The notes under the pieces are model-generated. The model did not search any database. It saw only the letters and a program-made list of their open reading frames with translations, and was not told where the DNA came from. The position numbers were made by a program, and so were the translations under genes. From the NCBI GenBank assembly GCA_036675475.1, contig JAKFEY010000003.1, positions 1 to 51,533 of the forward strand: 51,533 nt of DNA, given 5' to 3'. Below are positions 35,065 through 47,106 of the stretch, piece after piece. The number at the start of each line of letters is the position of its first letter. The stretch's first letter is position 1. Origin of the DNA: JALYRV01 sp036675475 (GTDB taxonomy: Bacteria; Acidobacteriota; Vicinamibacteria; Vicinamibacterales; SCN-69-37).

Positions 35065-35115
35065 TTAGCGCTTCTTGCCGCCCTTCTTCTTCCCGCCCTT
35101 GGCTTTCTTTGCCAT
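35065..35115 (-). CDS. Tiny lysine/glycine-rich ORF, copy A (16 aa)
   Basis: ATG 35115 to TAA encodes MAKKAKGGKKKGGKKR: nine lysines, one arginine, four glycines. The same peptide is encoded by copy B about 190 bp upstream. The two ORFs differ at only three bases: two third positions (GGG/GGT and AAG/AAA) and the stop (TAA/TAG), so every difference is silent. A G-run 10 nt upstream is a weak Shine-Dalgarno, and an intrinsic terminator follows at 35009-35047. No separate promoter is obvious. Not a family I recognise; such a peptide would bind RNA, DNA or acidic membranes. Confidence 0.65.
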   Translation of the reverse strand: MAKKAKGGKKKGGKKR

Positions 35116-35227
35116 TTTGGTTTGTCCCCCCCTTCATCGGTGGACTCTGCGAGGGCTCGACCGCATCACAGCGCTGATGCCTCCCGGCACGCCAGCCTGA
35201 ATGTTTGCGGCGCCCGCCGCTCCGTGG

Positions 35228-35253
35228 GGCCGCGCGATCCTCACCGCGCGGCC
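35228..35253. repeat. GC-rich hairpin between the two tiny ORFs
   Basis: GGCCGCGCG (35228-35236) and CGCGCGGCC (35245-35253) form a perfect 9-bp stem with an 8-nt loop, just downstream of the copy B terminator on the minus strand. Confidence 0.5.
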
Positions 35254-35260
35254 GCATATG

Positions 35261-35288
35261 AAAAAGGGGCGTCTTTTTATGACGCCCC
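35261..35288 (-). terminator. Intrinsic terminator of tiny ORF copy B
   Basis: On the minus strand GGGGCGTC, a 7-nt loop, GACGCCCC, then TTTTT: a textbook rho-independent terminator 17 bp after the copy B stop codon. It implies that copy B is a separate short transcript. Confidence 0.85.
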
Positions 35289-35305
35289 CAGACGGATGCG
35301 GCCGA

Positions 35306-35356
35306 CTAGCGCTTCTTGCCGCCCTTTTTCTTACCGCCCTTGGCTTTCTTTGCCAT
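35306..35356 (-). CDS. Tiny lysine/glycine-rich ORF, copy B (16 aa)
   Basis: ATG 35356 to TAG encodes the same 16 residues as copy A, MAKKAKGGKKKGGKKR. It is equipped like a strongly expressed gene: AGGAGG five bases before the ATG, a TTGACA/TAATCT promoter about 95-120 bp upstream (35448-35477), and its own intrinsic terminator. The roughly 85-nt leader contains AGGTGG...CCACCT and CTGAGCTCAG dyads that may fold. Net charge is about +10. Function unknown; possibilities include a nucleic-acid-binding peptide, a ribosome-associated peptide or a leader/regulatory ORF. Confidence 0.72.
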   Translation of the reverse strand: MAKKAKGGKKKGGKKR

Positions 35357-35447
35357 GTGTTCCTCCTAAGGAACTGAGCTCAGCTTCGCGACCGGTCCGA
35401 CTGTGTCCCTATAGGTGGGCTGAGCGAACCACCTTCACACAAGATGT

Positions 35448-35477
35448 AGATTATGGATGAGAAAAACTGCCTGTCAA
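35448..35477 (-). promoter_or_regulatory. Sigma70-type promoter for tiny ORF copy B
   Basis: On the minus strand a perfect -35 TTGACA (complement of 35472-35477), an 18-bp spacer and -10 TAATCT (complement of 35448-35453). Transcription should start near 35441. The surrounding 100 bp is AT-rich and has no other gene. Confidence 0.8.
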
Positions 35478-35559
35478 GCACAAAAGCACATTTGTTGTCA
35501 AAAAGTTGTGTCGGCAGAAGCCGCGCACAGCATTAGTGACGACAAACGCGTCGCCGTAC

Positions 35560-36711
35560 TTACAGAAACGACGTCTTGAGCTGCTGCTTGTCGGTGTGGC
35601 GCGCGATCGCGAGCGCGATCAGGCGATCGAGGAGCTGTGGATAGGGCAGGCCGCTGGCGTCCCACATCTTGGCGTACATGCTGATCGTGGTGAAGCCGGG
35701 GATCGTGTTCACTTCGTTGACGAAGATTTCGCGCGTGCCGCGCGGGATGAGGAAGTCGACGCGCGCCATGCCGGCGCCGTCGATCGCGCGAAACGCGGCG
35801 ATGGCCTGGCGGCGCACCTCGCCGGCGAGCGCCGGCTCGAGATCGGCGGGGATCACCGAGCGCGAGCCCTCGTCCAGGTATTTCGCTTCGTAGTCGTAGA
35901 ACTCGCGCGAGGGAATGATCTCGCCCGGCACGGACGCTTCGGGCTCGTCGTTGCCGAGCACGGCGATTTCGATCTCGCGCGCATCGGGCACGGCCTTCTC
36001 GATGACAATCTTGCGGTCGTAGCCGGCCGCCAGGTCGATCGCGGGCCCGAGCTCACGCTCGTCGTGCGCCTTCGAGATGCCGACGCTGGATCCGAGATTC
36101 GCCGGCTTGACGAACAGCGGGAAGCCGAAGCGCGACGCGACGTCGCCCGCGATGCTCTCGCGTCCGGCGGCCCACTGCGCGCCCGTGACGGTGATGCCCT
36201 CGGTCACCCGCAGTCCGGCGGCGGCGAACAGCACCTTCATCACGGACTTGTCCATGCCGACCGCCGACGCGAGCACGCCGCAGCCGACGTAGGGCACGTT
36301 GGCCAGCTCCAGCAGGCCCTGGATGGTGCCGTCTTCGCCGTAGGGACCGTGCAGTACCGGAAACACGAGATCGAGGCCGAGGCCGGTCAGCACCGCCTTG
36401 GTCGCATCGTCTTCCTTCCGATCGACCGTCAGCAGCGTCTCTTCGCTTGGACGCGGCAGCAGGTGCACTTCGCGCGATGGGCGCAGCGTGCGCGCGGCGT
36501 CCAGGCGTGCCTGTTCGATGACTTCGGCGGCGGAGATGGCGGTGGGCGGGCGATCGGCCAGCGACCAGCGGCCGTCCTTTTCGATGCGGATGGGGATCGG
36601 TTCGTAGCGCTCGCGATCGAGATTGGCAAACACCGCGGCCGCGGAGGCCAGCGACACTTCGTGCTCGCCTGACCGGCCGCCATAAATCACCCCGACGCGA
36701 AGACGTCTCAC
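35560..36711 (-). CDS. ddl: D-alanine--D-alanine ligase
   Basis: Makes the D-Ala-D-Ala dipeptide of peptidoglycan. About 383 residues from GTG 36711, chosen because it precedes RRLRVGVIYGGRSGEHEVSL directly and sits 7 bp from a TAGAAT box; a longer GTG frame (36768) reads through the inverted repeat. ATP-grasp features: HGPYGEDGTIQGLLEL, the glycine loop in KPANLGSSVGISKA, and the metal/substrate residues in FVNEVNTIPGFT. Divergent from tgt. Confidence 0.94.
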   Translation of the reverse strand: MRRLRVGVIYGGRSGEHEVSLASAAAVFANLDRERYEPIPIRIEKDGRWSLADRPPTAISAAEVIEQARLDAARTLRPSREVHLLPRPSEETLLTVDRKEDDATKAVLTGLGLDLVFPVLHGPYGEDGTIQGLLELANVPYVGCGVLASAVGMDKSVMKVLFAAAGLRVTEGITVTGAQWAAGRESIAGDVASRFGFPLFVKPANLGSSVGISKAHDERELGPAIDLAAGYDRKIVIEKAVPDAREIEIAVLGNDEPEASVPGEIIPSREFYDYEAKYLDEGSRSVIPADLEPALAGEVRRQAIAAFRAIDGAGMARVDFLIPRGTREIFVNEVNTIPGFTTISMYAKMWDASGLPYPQLLDRLIALAIARHTDKQQLKTSFL

Positions 36712-36712
36712 A

Positions 36713-36798
36713 CCTGTAATTCTACCCGGTTGATTTTCCCCGGTTGAGAAAGAGTTGCCTCCACCCAACCGGGGAAATCAACCGGGTAGAATTACAGG
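36713..36798. promoter_or_regulatory. Near-perfect inverted repeat forming the divergent ddl/tgt promoter
   Basis: Left arm 36713-36746 and right arm 36766-36798 are complementary over 33 of 34 positions (one T indel), separated by 19 bp. Each arm reads outward AACCGGGGAAATCAACCGGG then TAGAATTACAG; TAGAAT (36787-36792 on plus; 36719-36724 on minus) is a good -10, and each start codon (TTG 36800, GTG 36711) lies where transcription should begin. The arms are copies of the repeat at 5890-5918. The 19-bp spacer allows a large hairpin in single-stranded DNA. Confidence 0.75.
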
Positions 36799-36799
36799 G

Positions 36800-37960
36800 T
36801 TGTCACGCTTCAGCTTCAGCATTTCGCATCGTGACGGGCGCGCGCGCCGCGGCCGGTTGTCCCTGCCGCACGGCGATGTCGAAACGCCGGCGTTCATGCC
36901 CGTGGGCACGCGCGGCGCGGTCAAGGCGGTGCTCAACGCCGATCTCGAAGCGCTCGGCGCCGAGATCATCCTGGGCAACACCTATCACCTGCACCTGCGG
37001 CCCGGCGACGATCTGATCGCGCGCCACGGCGGGCTGCACACGTTCATGGGATGGACGCGGCCGATCCTGACCGACAGCGGCGGCTATCAGGTGTTCAGCC
37101 TCGCGCGCATGTGCCGCATCTCGGAAGAGGGCGCGCGGTTCCAGTCGCATCTCGACGGCACCGAATACATGCTCACGCCCGAGAAGGCGGCCGACATCCA
37201 GGCGCAGCTCGGGTCGGACATTGCGATGGTGCTCGACGAGTGCCCGCCGTGGCCGGCCGAGGAGCGGGCGGTCCGCGACGCCGTCGAACGAAGTGTTCGA
37301 TGGGCCGGAAGGGCACGCGCCCGCCATCTATCTATTAAGGATGCGAAGGCCGGCGGTGTGCTGGCCACCAATCCGGGCCAGGCGCAGTTCGGAATCGTCC
37401 AGGGCGGCACCTTCCAGAATTTGCGACGGGAGAGTGCCGATCGCACGATTAACGTGGGATTCGAGGGATATGCGATTGGGGGATTGAGTGTAGGGGAGCC
37501 GCCCGAACTCATGTACCAGGTCACCGAACAGACGGCCGCCCTCCTTCCCGAGGACCAGCCCCGGTATCTGATGGGCACCGGCATGCCGGACGACCTCGTC
37601 GAGTCCGTCTATCGGGGCATCGACATGTTCGACTGCGTGCTGCCGACCCGCAACGCCCGCAACGGCCAGTTGTTCGTGAAAACCGGCCTGCTGAACATCA
37701 AGAACGCGCGCTACGCCGAGGACCAGCGGCCCATCGATCCGGACTGCGCCTGCCCCACGTGCCGGCGCTATTCGCGGGCCTATCTGCGGCACCTTTTCAT
37801 GGCCGGCGAGATCACGTCAGCAGCCCTTAACACGTTGCATAATTTACACTTTTACCTTGACACGATGCGGCGTATACGGGAGGCTATCGTGTTCGGGACG
37901 CTCGACCGTTTCCGTCAGGATTTCCTCCAGACATTCTCCCGGACTCTAAAAAAGGACTAG
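36800..37960 (+). CDS. tgt: Queuine tRNA-ribosyltransferase
   Basis: Exchanges guanine 34 for preQ1 in tRNAs with GUN anticodons. 386 residues from TTG 36800, which begins LSRFSFSISHRDGRARRG; upstream frames run through the inverted repeat. Catalytic aspartates lie in LTDSGGYQVFS and in FDCVLPTRNARNG; the zinc site is DCACPTCRRYSRAYLRHL. It heads the tgt-yajC-secD-secF order common in bacteria and is probably translated from a leaderless mRNA. Confidence 0.95.
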   Translation: MSRFSFSISHRDGRARRGRLSLPHGDVETPAFMPVGTRGAVKAVLNADLEALGAEIILGNTYHLHLRPGDDLIARHGGLHTFMGWTRPILTDSGGYQVFSLARMCRISEEGARFQSHLDGTEYMLTPEKAADIQAQLGSDIAMVLDECPPWPAEERAVRDAVERSVRWAGRARARHLSIKDAKAGGVLATNPGQAQFGIVQGGTFQNLRRESADRTINVGFEGYAIGGLSVGEPPELMYQVTEQTAALLPEDQPRYLMGTGMPDDLVESVYRGIDMFDCVLPTRNARNGQLFVKTGLLNIKNARYAEDQRPIDPDCACPTCRRYSRAYLRHLFMAGEITSAALNTLHNLHFYLDTMRRIREAIVFGTLDRFRQDFLQTFSRTLKKD

Positions 37961-37969
37961 GTTTTCGCA

Positions 37970-38281
37970 ATGCCATCCCAGCAGGGGACGACTGCCCTGC
38001 TCATCCAGTTCCTGCCGTTCGCCATGATCCTGGCGATCTTCTATCTGATGGTGCTCATGCCCATGCGCAAGCGCCAGCGGAAGGTGCAGGAATTCCAGGC
38101 CTCGCTCAAGGCCGGCGATCGCGTCGTCACCACCGGCGGGATCTACGGCACCATCACCAAAGTCACCGACCAGCTCGTGCAGCTGCAGATCGCGCAGAAC
38201 GTGCGCATCGACATCGCCAAGGCGGCGATTGGCGGACTGCAGGGGCAGGAGCCGGTGGTCGCCGATTCCGGGAACGTCTAA
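37970..38281 (+). CDS. yajC: Sec translocon accessory protein YajC
   Basis: 103 residues with one N-terminal membrane helix (FLPFAMILAIFYLMVLMPM), then MRKRQRKVQEFQASLKAGDRVVTTGGIYGTI and a small cytoplasmic beta domain. Partner of SecDF. Ten bases after tgt and 4 bp before secD. Confidence 0.95.
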   Translation: MPSQQGTTALLIQFLPFAMILAIFYLMVLMPMRKRQRKVQEFQASLKAGDRVVTTGGIYGTITKVTDQLVQLQIAQNVRIDIAKAAIGGLQGQEPVVADSGNV

Positions 38282-38284
38282 GGC

Positions 38285-39871
<1,587 letters not shown>

Positions 39872-39887
39872 CGGACACCTAGAAACG

Positions 39888-40877
39888 ATGCAGATTCTTT
39901 CGAAGACCAATTTCAACTTCATCCGGTGGCGGTGGCACGCGCTGGCGCTGTCGCTGCTCGTCATCGCGGCCGGCATCTTCACCATCGTGTCGCGCGGCGG
40001 CCTGCCGCTCGGCATCGACTTCACCGGCGGCACGGTGGTCATCGTGAAGTTCGAGCGCGCGCTCGGCGACGGCGACGTGCTCAGCGCGCTGGGGAGCGTG
40101 CCCGGCGAGAAGACCGTGCAGCGGTACGGCGACCCGAACCGCAACGAGTGGATGATCCGGCTGCCGCAGACGATCGAGCGCGAGCAGGGGACGGCCCTGG
40201 AACAGGGAGCGCGCACGGTTGTCGCGGCCCTGCAGTCGTCGTCGCTCGGCGCCTTCCAGGTGCAGAAGACCACGATCGTCGGCCCGGTCATCGGCAAGGA
40301 GCTGACGCGCAAGGGCATCTACGCCCTGCTGACGGCGCTGGCCGGCATCATGATTTACATCGCGCTGCGGTTCCGCTTCAGCTTCGCGGTGGGCGCCATC
40401 GTGGCGACGGTGCACGACCTCCTCATCGTGTGCGTGTTCCTCGTGTGGTTCGGCTACGACTTCTCGCTGAACATCATCGCGGCCATTCTCACCATTGTCG
40501 GCTACTCGGTGAACGACACGATCGTCGTGTTCGATCGTGTGCGTGAGAACCTGCGCAGCCAGCGCCGCGACAAGCTCGAGGACGTGGTCAACAGCTCCGT
40601 CAACGACACGCTGTCGCGCACGATCATCACCGCGGGCACGACGTTCCTGGCGGTGCTCGGCCTGTACCTGTTCGGCGGCGAGGTGCTCGAGGGCTTCGCG
40701 TTCACGATGCTCGTCGGCATCGTCGCGGGCACGTACTCGACGATTTTCATCGCGTCGGCGATTGCGATCATCCTGTCGGGCCGCAAGGGCGCCGCGCGCG
40801 GCACGGCCGCCGCGCCGCTGGCGGCCGAAGGCACGGCGCCGGTACGGCCGCGGCGCGGGCGCCGCGCGGGCAAGTAG
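39888..40877 (+). CDS. secF: Protein translocase subunit SecF
   Basis: 329 residues: one N-terminal helix, GIDFTGGTVVIVKFE, a short periplasmic domain, then five helices with SVNDTIVVFDRVRENLR and the repeated SVNDTLSRTIITAGTTFL. Ends with a Pro/Arg-rich basic tail. Works with SecD and YajC in protein export. Confidence 0.96.
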   Translation: MQILSKTNFNFIRWRWHALALSLLVIAAGIFTIVSRGGLPLGIDFTGGTVVIVKFERALGDGDVLSALGSVPGEKTVQRYGDPNRNEWMIRLPQTIEREQGTALEQGARTVVAALQSSSLGAFQVQKTTIVGPVIGKELTRKGIYALLTALAGIMIYIALRFRFSFAVGAIVATVHDLLIVCVFLVWFGYDFSLNIIAAILTIVGYSVNDTIVVFDRVRENLRSQRRDKLEDVVNSSVNDTLSRTIITAGTTFLAVLGLYLFGGEVLEGFAFTMLVGIVAGTYSTIFIASAIAIILSGRKGAARGTAAAPLAAEGTAPVRPRRGRRAGK

Positions 40878-40889
40878 CCGCGTCGCCCG

Positions 40890-41702
40890 ATGGGCATCGG
40901 CGCCGCAATCCTGCTCGGCATCGTCCAGGGCGTCACCGAGTTCCTGCCGGTCTCGAGCTCCGCGCACCTGATTCTCGCGCGCGAGTTCTTCGGCTGGGAC
41001 GCCGGCAGGTTCGGCCTGCCGTTCGACGTGGCCTGTCACGTCGGCACGCTCGCCGCGGTGCTGGTGTTCTTCCGCAAGGACATCGCGGCGCTGATCCTCG
41101 CGGCACCCGCGGCGCTCCGGCGCGACCCGGGGCCGGATGGCCGGCGGGTGCGGCTGATTGTCGCCGGCACGATCCCCGTCGCGATCGTCGGGCTGCTGTT
41201 TGCCGACCAGATCGAGCATTATCTGCGCGGGCCGATCGTCGCGGCCGCGGGCCTGACCATTGGCGCCGTGCTGCTGCTCGTCGTCGAGCGCATCGGGCCG
41301 CGCACGAAGGGCGACGAGTCGCTGACGATTCCCGGCGCGTTCGCCATCGGCATCGGCCAGGCGTCCGCGCTGATGCCGGGCATGTCGCGATCGGGAACGA
41401 CCATCGCCATCGGCATGGCGCTCGGCCTGCGGCGCGAGGCCGCGGCGCGGTTCACGTTCCTCATGAGCGCGCCGGCCGTCGCGGCCGCGGCGCTGAAGGA
41501 AGGCGTCGAGCTGCGGGGCATGCAGCCTGACGCGTCGACGATGGTGGTGATGGCCGTGGGGCTGGTGACGTCGGGCGTGGTCGGCTATCTGACGGTGAAG
41601 TATTTCCTGCGGTTTCTGGCGGCGCACCGGCTCGACGTGTTTGCGTGGTACCGTCTGGCGCTCGCGGCCGTGACGGTGGTCTGGCTGTTCTGGATCGGGT
41701 GA
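40890..41702 (+). CDS. uppP: Undecaprenyl-diphosphatase
   Basis: 270-residue polytopic BacA/UppP enzyme that dephosphorylates undecaprenyl diphosphate for lipid carrier recycling. Motif 1 is GVTEFLPVSSSAHLIL, motif 2 is PGMSRSGTTI. Follows secF by 12 bp. The pyrophosphate chemistry fits the neighbouring pyrophosphatase genes only loosely. Confidence 0.95.
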   Translation: MGIGAAILLGIVQGVTEFLPVSSSAHLILAREFFGWDAGRFGLPFDVACHVGTLAAVLVFFRKDIAALILAAPAALRRDPGPDGRRVRLIVAGTIPVAIVGLLFADQIEHYLRGPIVAAAGLTIGAVLLLVVERIGPRTKGDESLTIPGAFAIGIGQASALMPGMSRSGTTIAIGMALGLRREAAARFTFLMSAPAVAAAALKEGVELRGMQPDASTMVVMAVGLVTSGVVGYLTVKYFLRFLAAHRLDVFAWYRLALAAVTVVWLFWIG

Positions 41703-41726
41703 CGCACCCGGGCGTGGGTCGCAACA

Positions 41727-42350
41727 ATGCTGCAGTGGCTTCGGCGCAGTTTCATCGCGGGCTTCTTCGTCGCGGTGCCGATTGCGGTCAGCGTCGTCGC
41801 CATCGTCTGGATGTTCCACCTGGTGGACGGCTGGACGGCGCCGCTCTCGATGCGGCTGCTCGGACGGACAGTGCCGGGGCTCGGCATCGTCACGACGGCG
41901 GTCGTGCTGCTGGCCATTGGCGCGCTGGCGACCAATGTGTTCGGCCGGCGCATTCTGCAGACGGCGGAAAGCTACCTCCTGCGTCTGCCGCTGTTCCGCA
42001 CGGTGTACTCGCCGGTGAAGCAGCTGGTCGTGGCGTTTTCGCCCGACAACGAGTACGGGTTCAAGCGCGTCGCGCTCGTCGAGGATCCGGCGCGGGGGTA
42101 CCTGCTCGGGTTTCTCACGAAGGAGTTCACGATCGATCGCGGCCAGGGGATCGAGAACCTCATGGCTGTGTACGTGCCGACGAACCATCTGTATCTCGGG
42201 GACGTGCTCGTCGTGCCGCGCGAGCGGGTGTCGTTTCCCGACGTGACGGTGGAGCAGGGCATCAGGATCTTTCTGACGGGCGGGATGGCGCTGCCGTCGC
42301 GCATGAAGGCCCAGCGCGGCACCGACAGGGTGGACGGCTTCAGGGTGTAG
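41727..42350 (+). CDS. DUF502 family membrane protein
   Basis: 207 residues. Two N-terminal membrane helices (about 9-30 and 50-72), then a soluble domain with FRTVYSPVKQLVVAF and YVPTNHLYLGDVLVVPRERV, all typical of DUF502. Function unknown, though plant relatives (LCV/COV1) affect vascular patterning. It lies between uppP and hppA on the same strand. Confidence 0.9.
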   Translation: MLQWLRRSFIAGFFVAVPIAVSVVAIVWMFHLVDGWTAPLSMRLLGRTVPGLGIVTTAVVLLAIGALATNVFGRRILQTAESYLLRLPLFRTVYSPVKQLVVAFSPDNEYGFKRVALVEDPARGYLLGFLTKEFTIDRGQGIENLMAVYVPTNHLYLGDVLVVPRERVSFPDVTVEQGIRIFLTGGMALPSRMKAQRGTDRVDGFRV

Positions 42351-42363
42351 GAACAGAACAACA

Positions 42364-44474
42364 ATGCTGAACGAACAACTCTTCTTCGTGCTGGGTATCG
42401 GTGCGCCTGTCGCGGCCGCCATTTTTGCCGTCGTCTTCATCCGCGCCATCGCACGCAAGGATCCCGGAACCGATCAGATGCAGCGCATCGCCGCGCTCAT
42501 TCGCAAGGGCGCCATGGCGTTCCTGCGGGTCGAGTACTCGGTGCTCGCGGTGTTCGTGGTCATCATGTTCGCCATCCTGGCGCTGTTCCTGCCGCGCAAC
42601 GGCGTGCCGACGGCCGTCAGCTTCGTCATCGGCGCCTCGCTCTCCGCCCTCGCCGGCTGGATCGGCATGCGCACGGCGACCACGGCGGCGGTGCGGACGA
42701 CGCAGGCCGCGCGCACGGGGCTGGCGCCGGCGCTGGCCGTCGCCTTCCAGAGTGGCGCGGTCATGGGCCTCACCGTCGTGGCTCTCGGCACGATCGGCGT
42801 GGCCGGCCTTTATTACTTTTTCGGCGGGCTGGCCGGCGGCGGCGCGCTCGCGGTTGAATATCTCTTCGGCTTCTCGCTCGGCGCCTCGTCGATCGCCTTG
42901 TTCGCCCGCGTGGGCGGCGGCATCTTCACGAAGGCCGCCGACGTGGCCGGCGACCTGTCGGGCAAGGTCGAAGCGGGCATTCCCGAAGACGACCCGCGCA
43001 ATCCCGCCACGATCGCCGACAGCGTCGGCGACAACGTCGGCGACGTCGCCGGCATGGGCGCCGACCTGTTCGAGTCGTACGTCGGCAGCATGATTGCGGC
43101 GGTGGCCCTCGCGTGGGCCATGACGGCGGCCGATGTGTTCCGCCTGTTCGGTGTCGACGAAGCCGGCTTCCCGGCTGTCCAGGCGTCGCTCGTGCTGTAT
43201 CCGATCCTCTTGTCGGGCCTCGGCATTCTTGCCTCGATCGTCGGCACGTTCGCGGTACGGACCAACGACGAGAAGAAGATTCAGGACGCGCTCTTCCGCG
43301 GCATGCTCGTGGCGTCGGCCCTCGTGCTGGTGGGCGGCTGGCTGCTGACGTCGCAGATGGGCCTTCCGCTGACGGTGTACTTCTGCGTGCTGTCGGGGCT
43401 CGTCGCCGGCGTGGCCATCGGCAAGCTGACCGAGTACTACACGGCGAAGGACCTGGGGCCGGCGCAGCAGATTGCGAAGCAGTCGCTGACGGGCCCGGCC
43501 ACGAACATCATCGCGGGCCTCGGCGTCGGCATGATGTCCACCGGCCTGCCGGTGCTCGTCATCTGCGTCGCGATCTATCTCAATTACATGTGGGGCGGCG
43601 TGTACGGCATCGCCATCGGCGGCGTCGGCATGCTGTCGACGCTCGGCATCAGCCTCGGCGTCGATGCGTACGGCCCCGTGGCCGACAACGCGGGCGGCAT
43701 CGCCGAGATGTGCCACGCGGGTCCGGAAGTCCGGCAGCGCACCGACTCGCTCGACGCAGTCGGCAACACGACGGCGGCCATCGGCAAGGGCTTCGCGATT
43801 GGATCGGCCGCGCTCACGGCGCTGGCGCTGTTCGCGACGTTCCGCGCGACGGTGGACACCGCGGTCGCCGCCGCGGGCGGCGTGACCATGTTCCCGGCCG
43901 ACAAGCTCTCGCTCATGCTCGACAACCCCAACGTGCTGATCGGCATGCTCGTCGGCGGCACGCTCCCGTTCATTTTCTCGGCGCTGACGATGAACGCGGT
44001 GGGACGGTCGGCGAGCAAGATGATTGATGAAGTCCGGCGTCAGTTCCGCGAGATTCCGGGGCTGCGTGAAGGCACCGCGGAGCCGGACTCGGCCCGCTGC
44101 GTCGCCATTTCGACGCAGGCGGCGATTCGCGAAATGATCCTGCCGGGCGTGCTTGCCGTGACGGCGCCGATCGCGATCGGCTACGTGCTGGGCGTGTCGG
44201 GCCTGGCGGGCCTGCTGGCCGGCTCACTCGTGACGGGCGTGCTCATGGCCCTCATGATGGCCAACGCCGGCGGCGCGTGGGACAACGCCAAGAAATACAT
44301 CGAAGAAGGTCACCTGGGCGGCAAGGGTTCGGACGCCCACAAGGCCGCCGTCACGGGCGACACCGTCGGCGATCCGTTCAAGGACACCGCCGGCCCGAGC
44401 CTCAACATTCTCATCAAACTGATGACGGTGGTTGCCGTCATTTTTGCTCCCCTGGTCGTGTCATGGCTGCTCTA

Positions 44475-44475
<1 letters not shown>
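42364..44475 (+). CDS. hppA: Membrane-bound ion-pumping pyrophosphatase, K+-dependent type
   Basis: 703 residues, about 16 membrane helices. PPi-binding loops are intact: EAGIPEDDPRNPATIADSVG then DNVGDVAGMGADLFESY, and near the C-terminus GDTVGDPFKDTAGPSLN. The marker stretch around residue 470 is GNTTAAIGKG; alanine in the first AA position is the signature of K+-dependent enzymes. Pumps H+ or Na+ by hydrolysing PPi; the ion cannot be decided here with confidence. Its TAA overlaps the ATG of a second, different pyrophosphatase gene. Confidence 0.94.
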
Positions 44476-46916
<2,441 letters not shown>

Positions 46917-46950
46917 AGCCCGGGCGGGCGCGGTTTTTTGGAACCGCAGG

Positions 46951-47016
46951 GTGTCAACGGGGTCTAAACTGGTAGTTCGGGCTTCGTTGACACGGTTTTT
47001 TGGGTCTGACTATAAT
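46951..47016 (+). promoter_or_regulatory. tonB promoter with operator-like dyad
   Basis: TTGACA (46987-46992), 18 bp, TATAAT (47011-47016): a fully consensus sigma70 promoter; start near 47023, leader about 84 nt. GTGTCAACG (46951-46959) and CGTTGACAC (46985-46993) are perfect inverted copies, the second covering the -35 box; a third CGTTGAC lies near 47051. This layout suggests a repressor or activator site. Just upstream, GCGGTT/AACCGC can form a hairpin ending the pyrophosphatase transcript. Confidence 0.75.
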
Positions 47017-47106
47017 CGGCGCTTTTACGGTCCAGGCCGATTGCCCCTCTATCGTTGACGGGGCGGGGCGCAGAAAAGTTTCAGGGCCCGAGCAGGAGGA
47101 GTTTTC

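Noticed and set aside
35045..35257. A 70-codon minus-strand frame covering tiny ORF copy A
   Set aside because: It is the +2 frame of the region (QGREEEGRQEA instead of KKAKGGKKK), has no Shine-Dalgarno-linked start and is not preserved at copy B.
39879..42458. An 859-codon minus-strand frame across secF, uppP and DUF502
   Set aside because: Arg/His/Asp-rich shadow frame typical of GC-rich DNA; the plus strand encodes three well-recognised proteins there.
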